Assembly (NCBI GenBank): GCA_900755065.1
Contig: CAAEFC010000029.1
Coordinates: 1 to 56,351 of the forward strand
Direction of reading: 5' to 3'
Length of the DNA stretch: 56,351 nucleotides
Origin: Bacilli bacterium
Lineage (GTDB): Bacteria; Bacillota_I; Bacilli_A; RFN20; CAG-449
Part shown: piece by piece, positions 8,803 to 17,169 of the stretch
How positions within the stretch are numbered: the stretch's first letter is position 1
How the letters are laid out: each line of letters starts with the position of its first letter
Made by a program: the position numbers and the translations under genes
The notes under the pieces: generated by a model
Told to the model about the DNA's origin: nothing
The model's input: the letters and a program-made list of their open reading frames with translations, nothing else
Databases searched by the model: none

Positions 8803-11074
8803 TCTCTTCTTCCTCCTTTGTCAGTTCGATTCTCCTTTCGTCGCTTTTCTCCTTGAAACAGATCGCCTTGTACGCGCAGAACGAGCAGGCGCCGCTTCTT
8901 TCGCCGACGACGAATGCCGGAGAAATCGCGAAATTTCCCTCTTCGATCTCCCGAACGATTTCGCGGGCTTTGCCGACTCCCTCCGCGACGATCGCATTCC
9001 ATTCCGCTTCGTCGATCAAGGTTTTCGAGCGCCTCAAATTTCCGTCTTTAAGCAAGCCGACGCCGTAAAAATACGCGCTGGAAGAAGAAAGCGCAGGATC
9101 GAATTTTCCGATCAGAGCGAGATTGTTCTTGGTGATTCCTTTCAACCGCCAACCGCTTTCGTCCGGAGAAAGAACGTTCTGAATGTAAATGCCCGACTGG
9201 TCGTATTCCGGATAATTCGCTTTGACCAGAAAAGCGTACAGGGGCAATTGAAGCGACAAACCGTATCCGACCTTTTCCTTGTCGAACGCGGCGTCTCCGG
9301 TCTTGTAGTCCACGATGAAAAGCGCCCGGTCCTGCTCAGAGAACACGATCTTGTCCACCACCCCGTAAAGCAAATGGTTTTCATCGAATGCGGCGGTCAG
9401 TTTCTTTTCGCAGGAAAAGGAAAGGCGCGGGTTTTCCCCGATAAACTTTCGGTTCAGCGCGTCGACGGAAGACAGACGATCCAAGAGTTTTCGCGCGAAG
9501 TGCTTCTCGCGGGGATGCGGAAACAGCGCATCGGATTCCGCCAGATACTTTTCGCGGTCAAATTCGTCCCGATTCAGCGATTCTTCCAGCACCCGATGAA
9601 AAAACGTCCCTAGTTTCATCGCAAACGTCTCTTCCCGATCGTTCAGTTTCAGCACATTGTCCAGGTAATAGCCGAACGGACAAAGCGCGAAACGGTTGAT
9701 TTGCGAGTAGGAAATCGTCCCGACCCGTTTTCCTTTCAGTTCCGGAAACGAATGAAAACGGCGATCGTATGTCCGATAGTCGAGTTCTTCGTCGCTCATC
9801 GCGTTGGTGAAAGGCGTAACGATGCCGAAATTCTTTTTTAAATCTTTTTCTTTTCCGACCCGGATTTTCCCGCTTCGAAAGGAATACCGGACTGTTTCGA
9901 TCGCGCCTTTCCGAACCGGAAGCGAAAGTTTTTCGATGAGAAGCGACGGGTAGAAAACGTCTTTTCCGTGCTTTTTCTTGTAAGAAAGATAGAGGTGTCG
10001 ATGCGAACGGAGAAAGCGGATCAGTTTCGCTTCTTCGAGGCGGTTTTCTTCCGACGCGGTATTCCTTCCCAGATACGCCTTTTCTTCGTCGTTCAGGTAA
10101 GAAACGTCCTTTTTCACGCGCGGAAAAGCCAGCAGATTGAATCCCAAAACAAAGATGTAATCGTCATCGACATCAGACGCATCGACCAGATCGACTCCGT
10201 GAAGGTATCGCGGGGCTTCCAGAGCCGTGTCCTTCGCCTTATCGATCAGGAAACGCCGTTCCGTTTTCCTGTCCGGAAAGAGACCGTCGATCGAACGGAC
10301 GACGGACTTCAACCGGTTCAGAAAGCCGAAACGATCGGTCTGAATCTCTTCCGCGAGCGAAGCGTAAGCCTCCCTTAAAGACGACTCGTCGTATTTTTTC
10401 AGAAAACGGTCGAAATACGGAGACTCGAACAGGCTCATGTTCAAATCGAAATGAACCGGAATCCGATAGAGATCCGCGTACCGCCGTATCAGAAGATCGT
10501 ATTCGCTTCCGTAACGGAAAATCTTGATCCGGTTCAGGTCGACGCCCGAAGAAGCCAAAGCGGAAAGCGCGTTGAACATCTGATCGACTTCGGTTTCCGC
10601 CTCTTCGTATTCGATGACTTCCGGAACTTCACGCCCGTTCTCTTCTTCCAGAAGGCGATAATCGATGCCTTTTTCTTTCAGAATGCCGGTAACTTCCTTA
10701 TCCTCGGCATAATCCGCGCTGAGATAAACGTTTTTCGCATCGAACAGGCGGAAAAAATCCGCATGAACTTCCAGAAGATTCTTTTCTTCGAGTTCCTTCC
10801 GGATCGCCGAAAGCGCGTTGATTTTTTCGTTTCCCGGACGAAGAAAGTAAAGATTTTCCAGAATCTCCTTCGCGTTCGGATAACTGTATCCCTTTTCGTA
10901 AAGCGCAGCAATCGCCGGATCGCCGTATTGAAAAAAAGCGGAACGGAGCAGGTCGCTTTTCGAGAGAAATTTGACGCGTTTATCCGTTTTGTTCAAAAGA
11001 GGAAGAAGCCTCTTTTTCAAGGAAACCGGACAAAGGACGATCGAAGAATCGGCAATCAGGTCGAGTTGGATCAT
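8795..11074 (-). CDS. addB: ATP-dependent nuclease subunit B (AddB-like)
   Basis: This 759-residue protein is the expected partner of AddA, but it is much shorter than the B. subtilis AddB (about 1160 residues) and has no Walker A that I can see. The C-terminal half is a RecB-family nuclease with IVDYKTGD, and it carries the iron-sulfur Cys pattern of AddB nucleases: one Cys before the domain (ALCPFGYY) and a cluster CSFCAYKAIC at the end. The N-terminal half is a divergent, probably inactive helicase fold (inference). There is no clear ribosome site, and it starts 7 bases after the small membrane protein gene, so translation may be coupled to it. Confidence 0.85.
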   Translation of the reverse strand: MIQLDLIADSSIVLCPVSLKKRLLPLLNKTDKRVKFLSKSDLLRSAFFQYGDPAIAALYEKGYSYPNAKEILENLYFLRPGNEKINALSAIRKELEEKNLLEVHADFFRLFDAKNVYLSADYAEDKEVTGILKEKGIDYRLLEEENGREVPEVIEYEEAETEVDQMFNALSALASSGVDLNRIKIFRYGSEYDLLIRRYADLYRIPVHFDLNMSLFESPYFDRFLKKYDESSLREAYASLAEEIQTDRFGFLNRLKSVVRSIDGLFPDRKTERRFLIDKAKDTALEAPRYLHGVDLVDASDVDDDYIFVLGFNLLAFPRVKKDVSYLNDEEKAYLGRNTASEENRLEEAKLIRFLRSHRHLYLSYKKKHGKDVFYPSLLIEKLSLPVRKGAIETVRYSFRSGKIRVGKEKDLKKNFGIVTPFTNAMSDEELDYRTYDRRFHSFPELKGKRVGTISYSQINRFALCPFGYYLDNVLKLNDREETFAMKLGTFFHRVLEESLNRDEFDREKYLAESDALFPHPREKHFARKLLDRLSSVDALNRKFIGENPRLSFSCEKKLTAAFDENHLLYGVVDKIVFSEQDRALFIVDYKTGDAAFDKEKVGYGLSLQLPLYAFLVKANYPEYDQSGIYIQNVLSPDESGWRLKGITKNNLALIGKFDPALSSSSAYFYGVGLLKDGNLRRSKTLIDEAEWNAIVAEGVGKAREIVREIEEGNFAISPAFVVGERSGACSFCAYKAICFKEKSDERRIELTKEEEENA

Positions 11075-11081
11075 AGGACAT

Positions 11082-11378
11082 TCACATCAAGGAAAAGATC
11101 AACTGAACGGCGAAAATCACCGCGCAGACGATCGAACAGCCGAACCAGATATACGACAGCGTCCGCATGAAGCGCTTGTCCTTTCTGGCGCAGTACTTAC
11201 TGTCGATGAAATCGGTAAGTCCTTTGAACACAAAGAACAGCGCCGACAGCGCGATGGCCAAGGTCAGGTATAAGTTGCTTTTAACCGCCCAGTGCGCGAT
11301 CAGAAGTCCCAGCGCCGACAGCGCCGACAGAACCGAAAGAATCAGCCAAAGCACCTTCCATTTGGATTTATAAAGCAT
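11082..11378 (-). CDS. Small three-helix membrane protein
   Basis: A 98-residue protein with three predicted membrane segments (about 7-28, 35-53 and 73-95) and a basic loop with the sequence CARKDKRFMR between the second and third. I do not recognise the family. It begins 2 bases after the stop of the LacI-type regulator and ends 7 bases before addB, so it is inside the same operon. No catalytic motif is visible. Confidence 0.7.
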   Translation of the reverse strand: MLYKSKWKVLWLILSVLSALSALGLLIAHWAVKSNLYLTLAIALSALFFVFKGLTDFIDSKYCARKDKRFMRTLSYIWFGCSIVCAVIFAVQLIFSLM

Positions 11379-11380
11379 AT

Positions 11381-12379
11381 TTATCCTTTGGTCGATGCGC
11401 GCGGCGAAAACCGGGCGTCAAAAGCGTATTTTTTGTTTTTCAGTTCGTCTTTGAGCAGTTTGGTTACCATACGCATCGCAATGGAACCGACTTCGTACAT
11501 ATCCAAATCGCAGGACGAAATCGTCGGGCGGGAGACGAACGAATACTTGGTTCCGATCACCGAAAGAATTTCGACGTCTTCCGGGACTTTCAACCCTCTG
11601 TCCAGAGCCGCATTGCTGATGGCGCAGGCCAACGAATCGCGCGGGCAGATGAAATACCCCTGTCTGACTTTTTTAAACAGTTCGACGAACTGGTAATAGG
11701 TTTCGTGATAAGAATCGGTGATCGTCATCGTGTCGAAATTCTTCTCGTCCAGGTCTTCCGTCAGGCTCTTTTCGATGACCTGAATCATCTTTCCCTCGTT
11801 CGTGGAACGGAGGAAAGTCGTCTTGACGTCGGACGAGGCGAAATGGCGGCGGATCACGTCTTTCAGCGCCGTCGTGTAATTGAGATAAATGTAACCGACT
11901 TTTTCATCGACGTTTTCATAATTTCCGCCGATCAGCACAAGCGGAATCTTGTAACTGAGAATGGTATCGATGTCGCTCTGTTCCAGTTCGTCGTCGAAAA
12001 CCACCGCGCCGTCGACGTGAGAGGTGACGAGTCTGGCGATCACGTCCTTGGTGTCCTGCTTGGAATGCTTCGTAACGAACAGGGTCGTCTGATAGCCGTA
12101 AATCTTGCCGATGTCCACCATGCCGGAAAGAAGAATCGAAATATGCACGTAGTTGACATCCGGAATCACGATGCCGATGTTCGTCGTCCGGTTGGTGGCC
12201 AATCCCTGCGCCAGCGCATTCGGCTTATAGCCCAGTCTGGCGATGGTCTCTTCCACCTTTCTCTTCGTCTCCGGAGTCACATTGGACTGATTGTTGATTA
12301 CCCGGCTGACGGTGGCAAGCGATACGCCCGCCGCTTTTGCAACCTCATAGATGGTCACGCGGTCTTTGTAAATTCCCAT
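11381..12379 (-). CDS. ccpA: LacI/GalR-family regulator, CcpA-like
   Basis: A 332-residue regulator with the N-terminal LacI helix-turn-helix (TIYEVAKAAGVSLATVSRVIN), a hinge with NALAQGLATNRT, and a periplasmic-binding-like effector domain. The C-terminal PRASTKG resembles the end of CcpA. In Bacillota CcpA with HPr-Ser-P controls carbon catabolite repression. The start at 12379 is chosen because GGAGGA is six bases upstream; an in-frame start at 12400 lacks one. The gene lies just after a terminator hairpin that ends the YtxH-like gene, with no clear promoter of its own. The CcpA identity is likely but another LacI-family regulator is possible. Confidence 0.8.
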   Translation of the reverse strand: MGIYKDRVTIYEVAKAAGVSLATVSRVINNQSNVTPETKRKVEETIARLGYKPNALAQGLATNRTTNIGIVIPDVNYVHISILLSGMVDIGKIYGYQTTLFVTKHSKQDTKDVIARLVTSHVDGAVVFDDELEQSDIDTILSYKIPLVLIGGNYENVDEKVGYIYLNYTTALKDVIRRHFASSDVKTTFLRSTNEGKMIQVIEKSLTEDLDEKNFDTMTITDSYHETYYQFVELFKKVRQGYFICPRDSLACAISNAALDRGLKVPEDVEILSVIGTKYSFVSRPTISSCDLDMYEVGSIAMRMVTKLLKDELKNKKYAFDARFSPRASTKG

Positions 12380-12391
12380 ATCCGTTCCTCC

Positions 12392-12421
12392 AAAAAACAA
12401 AAAGCGCCTAGTTCGCGCTTT
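12392..12421 (-). terminator. Terminator between YtxH-like gene and ccpA-like gene
   Basis: AAAGCGC, a 7-base loop and GCGCTTT, followed on the minus strand by TTGTTTTTTG. It ends a few bases before the ribosome site of the LacI-type gene, so that gene is either expressed by read-through or subject to attenuation. Confidence 0.8.
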
Positions 12422-12441
12422 CGATGTGATCTGCTCTCTTC

Positions 12442-12732
12442 CTATTTCAGATTGTCCAATGCCGTTTTGGCCTTGTTGATAACTCGTTTCGCTTTCGTCG
12501 TCAATCCTTCTTCATCCAACGAATCCAAAGCATCTCTGACTTCATCCAGCCCTTCTTGAAGAGAAGTGCCGATAGCTTCTTTTGAAGATTGCATCTGTTC
12601 TTTTACCTTCTGACATTTCGTCCGGATCAGATCGCTCATCTCGTCTTTGCAGGCGCAGAGTGATTTGCTCACTACCGCGACGCCCATTCCGACAAGCGAT
12701 CCCATCGCAAAGGATAAAATCATTTTTCGCAT
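12442..12732 (-). CDS. YtxH-like small membrane-anchored coiled-coil protein
   Basis: A 96-residue protein with one N-terminal membrane helix (MILSFAMGSLVGMGVAVV) and a Lys/Glu-rich amphipathic tail. This layout is that of the YtxH/general-stress family, whose role is not well defined. The ribosome site is AGGGGTGG. It is expressed from the strongest promoter in the window, a perfect consensus whose spacer is a palindrome (12775-12803), and it is closed by its own terminator. That arrangement suggests a short, strongly made and repressible transcript. Confidence 0.75.
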   Translation of the reverse strand: MRKMILSFAMGSLVGMGVAVVSKSLCACKDEMSDLIRTKCQKVKEQMQSSKEAIGTSLQEGLDEVRDALDSLDEEGLTTKAKRVINKAKTALDNLK

Positions 12733-12774
12733 CTTACCACCCCTTAATGAAAATGGCTTTCAGCGCGCAAATTC

Positions 12775-12803
12775 ATTATAAATGAAACGTGTTTCATTGT
12801 CAA
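12775..12803 (-). promoter_or_regulatory. Consensus promoter with palindromic operator filling the spacer
   Basis: On the minus strand TTGACA, 17 bases, TATAAT, all consensus. The spacer is almost exactly the inverted repeat ATGAAAC-AC-GTTTCAT (12782-12797). The arms TGAAA and TTTCA match the cre-type LacI/CcpA operator, but the centre is AC rather than CG. A repressor bound here would block RNA polymerase. Confidence 0.8.
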
Positions 12804-12956
12804 TTCTCGCGCGTTTCCATTTTCTTGTTTTTCGTTTCAAAAAAACGGAAGAAAGCAGAAGGGCGGAAAGCGATCTTTTTTCAAACTAGTGGCGGGATCG
12901 CCAGAAAAGTTCTTTCCGTCCCAAAAGTAGTTTATCCGAGAGGAAAATTTCCTATA

Positions 12957-12993
12957 CAAAAAAAGTACCCGCGTTCCGCTCAGCGAGTACTTT
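12957..12993 (-). terminator. Terminator downstream of deoC
   Basis: AAAGTACTCGC and GCGGGTACTTT form an 11-bp stem with one mismatch, followed by TTTT on the minus strand. It lies 10 bases after the deoC stop. Confidence 0.85.
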
Positions 12994-13003
12994 CGTTTTC
13001 CTT

Positions 13004-13654
13004 TTACTTTTTCAGTTCTTCGACGATGGCGACGCCGCTGGAAGCGCCGATCCGATCGGCGCCGGCTTCGATCATCTTCAAAAACGTCGCCGCATCGCGG
13101 ATTCCGCCGCTGGCCTTGACGTGCATCTTTTTGCCGACGGTCTTCCGCATCAGGCGGACGTCTTCTTCGGTCGCGCCGCCGGTGGAAAATCCGGTCGACG
13201 TCTTGACGAAGTCTGCTTTGGCTTTTTTGGCCAGTTTGCAGGCGCGAACCTTTTCCTCTTTCGTCAGCAGACAGGTTTCGATAATGACTTTGAGAACCGA
13301 TTGCCGGCAGGCTCTTCGAATCTTCCGGATTTCATTGAGCACATACTCGTCGTCGTTCTCCTTCAAACGCGAAATGTTGATGACCATATCGATTTCTTCC
13401 GCGCCGTCCTTAACGGCCTGTTTGGTCTCGAAGACTTTCGATTCCGTCGACGTCGCTCCCAAAGGGAACCCGATGACCGTACAGACTTTGACGCCGCTGT
13501 CTTTCAGACGTTCCGCGCAGAATCCGACATAGCCCGGATTGACGCATACCGAAGCGAATCCGTACCGTTTCGCTTCGTCGCACAAGCGGGCGACGGCTTC
13601 GTCGCTGGCGTCCGCTTTCAGCAAAGTGTGATCGATGAATTGACTGTATTCCAT
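13004..13654 (-). CDS. deoC: Deoxyribose-phosphate aldolase
   Basis: A 216-residue class I aldolase that splits 2-deoxyribose 5-phosphate into glyceraldehyde 3-phosphate and acetaldehyde, the last step of deoxynucleoside use. The family landmarks are present: KVIIETCLLT, the Schiff-base region FVKTSTGF and KASGGIRD. The length is normal for the short bacterial form. The start is supported by AGGAGG. It is 24 bases downstream of the second lipid kinase gene and probably shares its transcript. No other deo gene is in view. Confidence 0.95.
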   Translation of the reverse strand: MEYSQFIDHTLLKADASDEAVARLCDEAKRYGFASVCVNPGYVGFCAERLKDSGVKVCTVIGFPLGATSTESKVFETKQAVKDGAEEIDMVINISRLKENDDEYVLNEIRKIRRACRQSVLKVIIETCLLTKEEKVRACKLAKKAKADFVKTSTGFSTGGATEEDVRLMRKTVGKKMHVKASGGIRDAATFLKMIEAGADRIGASSGVAIVEELKK

Positions 13655-13678
13655 ATTCTTTCTCTCTTTCTCCTCCTA

Positions 13679-14614
13679 TTATACCGATTCCTTTTTCAAT
13701 TTGCGACTGTTTAATAAGCGAATCGGATCGATTGGTTCTTTCGACGAAGGAAAGTATTTCAGTTCGCCGTGAACGATTTCGACGGTGATCCGGTCTTTCG
13801 GAATCAATTCGCCGTCGAGATTGAATTCCAGTTTCGGCAGGATTTCCATTTCGACCTTTTTGCACCGCACGCGCTCGACGTATTTCGTCGTCGCTAGTTT
13901 TCCCTTTTTGAATCGGATCAGAAGAGGAAGGAGTTTGATCCTTGAAAACTTCCGGATAATGACGAAGTCGATCCAGCCGTCGCGCGGATCCGCGTCCACG
14001 CAAAGAGGCATCATGCCTCCGCCCCAACGGCCGTTGCAGCAATCGACCATGAAGAACTTTTTCTCCTCTTCTTCCCGATCGTCGACGCGAAAGCGGATCG
14101 TCGGGAATTTAATGAAGAAAATCGTCAGAAAGAGGCTGACGTGATAACTCAGACGACTCTTGAAATGCTTCCGGATTCTGGCTTCTCTTTTCAGCAGTTG
14201 AATATCGAATCCGCTGCCGACGAGATTGAAGGCGCGGCGGTCTCCCGCTTTCAGATAATCAAGATGAACCGGCTCTTTTCCGATGATGTTGTCCAGACAT
14301 TCGTCGATATCGGCGCTGAATCCAAGCGTACGGGCGAAATCGTTTCCGGTACCCGCGACGATGAACCCGATCGGAATTCGCGTATCGAGCCCGTTGAGAA
14401 CTTCCAGATATGTTCCGTCTCCGCCGAAAGCGATGACGGCCTCGCAATCCTTTTCGGCGCAGGCTTCACGGGTCAGTTCGGTGGAATGTCCGGGATAACG
14501 GCTGATCATCAGTTTGTAATCGATCTTCCTCGCGTCCAGTTTTTCTTTCAGCACGTCCAAAGACGCCTGCCCGATTTTCGATTTTCTTTTTCCAGAAACG
14601 ACAACGTAATACAT
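13679..14614 (-). CDS. Diacylglycerol/lipid kinase family protein
   Basis: A 311-residue member of the DAGK catalytic family, with GGDGT at residues 64-68 and AGTGNDFARTLG about 20 residues later. The C-terminal half has the usual beta-sandwich pattern with GRWGGGMM and NLDGE. The predicted reaction is ATP-dependent phosphorylation of diacylglycerol or a related lipid at the inner membrane surface. It is closer to the DgkB/YegS pattern than the copy at 4011-4850. An extended -10 (TGC-TATGAT) lies about 20 bases upstream of the start. The pair suggests specialised lipid recycling, but the substrates are not shown. Confidence 0.88.
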   Translation of the reverse strand: MYYVVVSGKRKSKIGQASLDVLKEKLDARKIDYKLMISRYPGHSTELTREACAEKDCEAVIAFGGDGTYLEVLNGLDTRIPIGFIVAGTGNDFARTLGFSADIDECLDNIIGKEPVHLDYLKAGDRRAFNLVGSGFDIQLLKREARIRKHFKSRLSYHVSLFLTIFFIKFPTIRFRVDDREEEEKKFFMVDCCNGRWGGGMMPLCVDADPRDGWIDFVIIRKFSRIKLLPLLIRFKKGKLATTKYVERVRCKKVEMEILPKLEFNLDGELIPKDRITVEIVHGELKYFPSSKEPIDPIRLLNSRKLKKESV

Positions 14615-14675
14615 AATAATCCCTCAAATCTTCTCTATCATAGCACAATTCGTCCGAATGCGCATCACGAGGGCA

Positions 14676-14702
14676 TAAAAAAAGCCGATTTCCGCTCGGC
14701 TT
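14676..14702 (-). terminator. Terminator of rpmF
   Basis: AAGCCGA, a 7-base loop and TCGGCTT, then TTTTT on the minus strand, directly after the rpmF stop. Confidence 0.88.
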
Positions 14703-14713
14703 CGAGATTCCGC

Positions 14714-14896
14714 TTATTTGCTTTTGACTTCGACGATTTGTTTGCCGTCGTAGTATCCGCATTCCGGACAGACGCGGTGCGAAACAATCGTTGCCCCGCA
14801 ATGAGAGCATTTCGTCAGGCCGGTAACGGTCAGTTTGAAATGCGTTCTGCGCATTCTCTTTGTTGTTTTGGATGTTCTTCTGAATGGAACTGCCAT
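14714..14896 (-). CDS. rpmF: 50S ribosomal protein L32
   Basis: A 60-residue zinc-ribbon form of L32, part of the large ribosomal subunit. It starts MAVPFRRTSKTTKRMRRTH, and has the metal-binding pairs CSHC and CPEC. The length and composition are normal for Bacillota. It has its own consensus promoter and terminator and so is a single-gene unit. Confidence 0.97.
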   Translation of the reverse strand: MAVPFRRTSKTTKRMRRTHFKLTVTGLTKCSHCGATIVSHRVCPECGYYDGKQIVEVKSK

Positions 14897-14937
14897 TTTT
14901 ACACACCTCCCAAAGTCATTTTTTCGACACGTTGACT

Positions 14938-14966
14938 ATTTTATCTTAATCGTATTCGGGTGTCAA
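14938..14966 (-). promoter_or_regulatory. Promoter of rpmF
   Basis: TTGACA, 17 bases, TAAAAT on the minus strand, then a GGGAGG ribosome site before the start. Confidence 0.85.
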
Positions 14967-15065
14967 CTAAAAACGGAAATAAAATTCAATTCACCCCGAC
15001 TTCTTTTTTAGCCTCCTTTTGACTTCAAAAAGCGAAAAAAGGGCGAAAATTCAAAGCAAAACGAT

Positions 15066-16349
15066 TCATCGATCCGGCGTTTCCTTTTCGTAAATCACTT
15101 TCACGTACCGGCCGCGAAGATCCGTTTCGCTCGGGAAGGACACTTCCAGATAGTTGGAAGAGTATCCCCGGCAAAGATGGCGCTCCCGATCGTAGGTTTC
15201 GACGATCACGTCGACTTCCTTTCCGACAAAGCGGTCTTCGTATTCCGCTTTCAGATGTTTGCCTAACGCGATCAAACGGTTTACCCGTTCCTTTTTGATC
15301 GGTCCGGGCACCTGATCCGGCATGGAAGACGCCGGCGTCGAAGGCCGGGGCGAATACGGAAAAACGTGCAGATAATCGAACCCGCACCGACGAATGAAAG
15401 CGCACGTCTCTTCAAACTCGCGTTCTCCTTCGCCCGGGAAGCCGACGATCACGTCGCAAGCCAACGCGATATCCGGCAAAGCGTCGCGGATTTTTTTCAA
15501 ATCGGCATAAAAAACGTCCGTCGTATATTTCCGGTTCATCTTCCGGAGAATCTTCTCGCTTCCCGACTGCAACGGAATGTGGAGATGTCTGGCGATGGCC
15601 GGATAGGTCTTTAAAAGGTCGACGAATTCATCGTCGATCTGGCTGGCTTCCAGCGAAGAAATCCTCAGCCGCTTCAAGTCCGGAAAAGCGCTCAGAATCG
15701 CCCGTATCAAGCGGTTCAATGTCGTTTTTTCTGCGAAATCCGCGCCGTAACTTGCCATGTCGATGCCCGTCAGGACGATCTCCGAATACCCGTTTTGAAT
15801 CAGCCTTCCGATCTCTTCCAGAATGTCTTCTTCCCGACGGCTTCGGGTATTCCCCCGCGTATACGGAATCACGCAATACGAGCAGAAATTATTGCACCCG
15901 TCCTGGATTTTGACGAAAGCGCGGGTGTTTTCCTGGTAGGAATCGATTTCCAGGCATTCGTATGTCCGATGAAACGAATCGCTTTCCACCCGGACGACGG
16001 GTTGATCCGATTGCCTCGCCTCGTCCAGCAATTCGACGATCCGATCCCTAAAAGAAGTGCCGACGACGACGTCGACTCCTTCGATCGATGCGACCTGATC
16101 CGGGTGAAGTTGCGCATAGCACCCCATCACGAAGATTCTCGCAGACGGATATTGCTTTTTCAGCGAATGGATCTTCTGACGCGACTTGCTCTCTCCCGTC
16201 AATGTCACCGCGCAAGTGTTGATCACGATCAGATCGCATCTTTCGTCCGGACTTTCGGTATAGCCGTGCCGCTTCAAAATCCGGCAGACGGCTTCGGTTT
16301 CGTACGCGTTGACCTTGCACCCGAGACTGAAATGCTTATAGTACTTCAT
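15066..16349 (-). CDS. mtaB: tRNA (N6-L-threonylcarbamoyladenosine37-C2)-methylthiotransferase
   Basis: A 427-residue radical-SAM enzyme that adds a methylthio group to t6A37 of tRNA. The N-terminal UPF0004 domain begins FSLGCKVNAYETEA, the signature that separates MtaB from MiaB and RimO. The radical-SAM triad is CNNFCSYC near residue 150, and a C-terminal TRAM-like segment follows residue 360. Three Cys in the first domain (C12, C46 and C77 by rough count) would hold the second cluster. The start overlaps the end of the upstream gene by 14 bases, the last in a four-gene operon nfo-rsmE-unknown-mtaB. Confidence 0.92.
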   Translation of the reverse strand: MKYYKHFSLGCKVNAYETEAVCRILKRHGYTESPDERCDLIVINTCAVTLTGESKSRQKIHSLKKQYPSARIFVMGCYAQLHPDQVASIEGVDVVVGTSFRDRIVELLDEARQSDQPVVRVESDSFHRTYECLEIDSYQENTRAFVKIQDGCNNFCSYCVIPYTRGNTRSRREEDILEEIGRLIQNGYSEIVLTGIDMASYGADFAEKTTLNRLIRAILSAFPDLKRLRISSLEASQIDDEFVDLLKTYPAIARHLHIPLQSGSEKILRKMNRKYTTDVFYADLKKIRDALPDIALACDVIVGFPGEGEREFEETCAFIRRCGFDYLHVFPYSPRPSTPASSMPDQVPGPIKKERVNRLIALGKHLKAEYEDRFVGKEVDVIVETYDRERHLCRGYSSNYLEVSFPSETDLRGRYVKVIYEKETPDR

Positions 16350-17166
16350 CGCTGTCTTTTCCTTGTTTGCTGATCCGATCTTTCTTCAAATAATCCTTCG
16401 CCATTTTATGCCGGAGATAGAGATAGGTCTTTTTGGAAATGAATCCGTTGTCGTGAAGCGCCTTTACGAATTCCAGTTCGTCGTTTTCGTAAAACTTTTC
16501 GACGACTTTTTCGATCCGCTGAATGATCTGATGCTGATCCGTCTGCGCGATGTAACGATCGAAAAGCGGAATTTCCATATCCAATCTGCCCTGATCGTTG
16601 ATGATGTAGATCGTTTCAAAATCGCAATGGTAAAAGGCGGAAGAAGATTTGTCCTTCCGGATCAGGATCAGCGAAGTGAACGGAGAATCGTAAAGATCGA
16701 GCGAATAGGTATCGAAGAGATCGACGCAGGAAGTTTTCGGTTTTTCAATCAGTTCGTTGTAAGGATATTCCAGAATCTTACTGCACTCTTCGTTGTAAAT
16801 CAGGTTCAGGGAACGGGAAAAAACAGGAATGTAAATCCGCGATTTTTCCATCGGAAAATAAGGCGCCGTATTTTCGTCTAACAACGCCCAGATTTTCTTT
16901 TTGATCGACTCGTCCCTTGATTCGCCGTCCGACGCGTCCGCTTCCTCGGCATAGGTTTTCAATTTCGATTCGATCAGTTCCTTGTTGCGCATCGCTTTGA
17001 GAATGATATTGGCCTGAATGATCCGAAACGGATTCGTCTCGTTCAGGGAAAAACGGTAATAGGAAAGAATCGACGAAAAAGACGGAGCGTTTTTCAGATA
17101 AAAACGGTATTCTTCGCTGTCGTGAAGCCTGACTTTCTTTCTTTTGTTCAAAACCGAATAAAGCAT
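16336..17166 (-). CDS. Uncharacterised protein in the nfo-rsmE-mtaB operon
   Basis: A 276-residue protein I do not recognise. There is no signal peptide or membrane segment, and no obvious catalytic motif. It is mixed alpha/beta by composition, with an acidic stretch (EEADASDGESRDES) near residue 75 and a charged Lys-rich C-terminus. Its position is fixed by a 3-base gap after rsmE and a 14-base overlap with mtaB, so it is translated with RNA-modification and DNA-repair genes. A role in RNA metabolism is only suggested by context. Confidence 0.75.
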   Translation of the reverse strand: MLYSVLNKRKKVRLHDSEEYRFYLKNAPSFSSILSYYRFSLNETNPFRIIQANIILKAMRNKELIESKLKTYAEEADASDGESRDESIKKKIWALLDENTAPYFPMEKSRIYIPVFSRSLNLIYNEECSKILEYPYNELIEKPKTSCVDLFDTYSLDLYDSPFTSLILIRKDKSSSAFYHCDFETIYIINDQGRLDMEIPLFDRYIAQTDQHQIIQRIEKVVEKFYENDELEFVKALHDNGFISKKTYLYLRHKMAKDYLKKDRISKQGKDSDEVL

Positions 17167-17169
17167 AAC

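Noticed and set aside
6091..10378. Long open frames on the plus strand opposite addA and addB
   Set aside because: They are shadows of AT/GC-skewed codons in the real genes, without ribosome sites or family similarity.
12782..12797. A standard cre site for CcpA
   Set aside because: The centre is AC/GT instead of CG, so it is listed as a LacI-type palindrome and not as cre.
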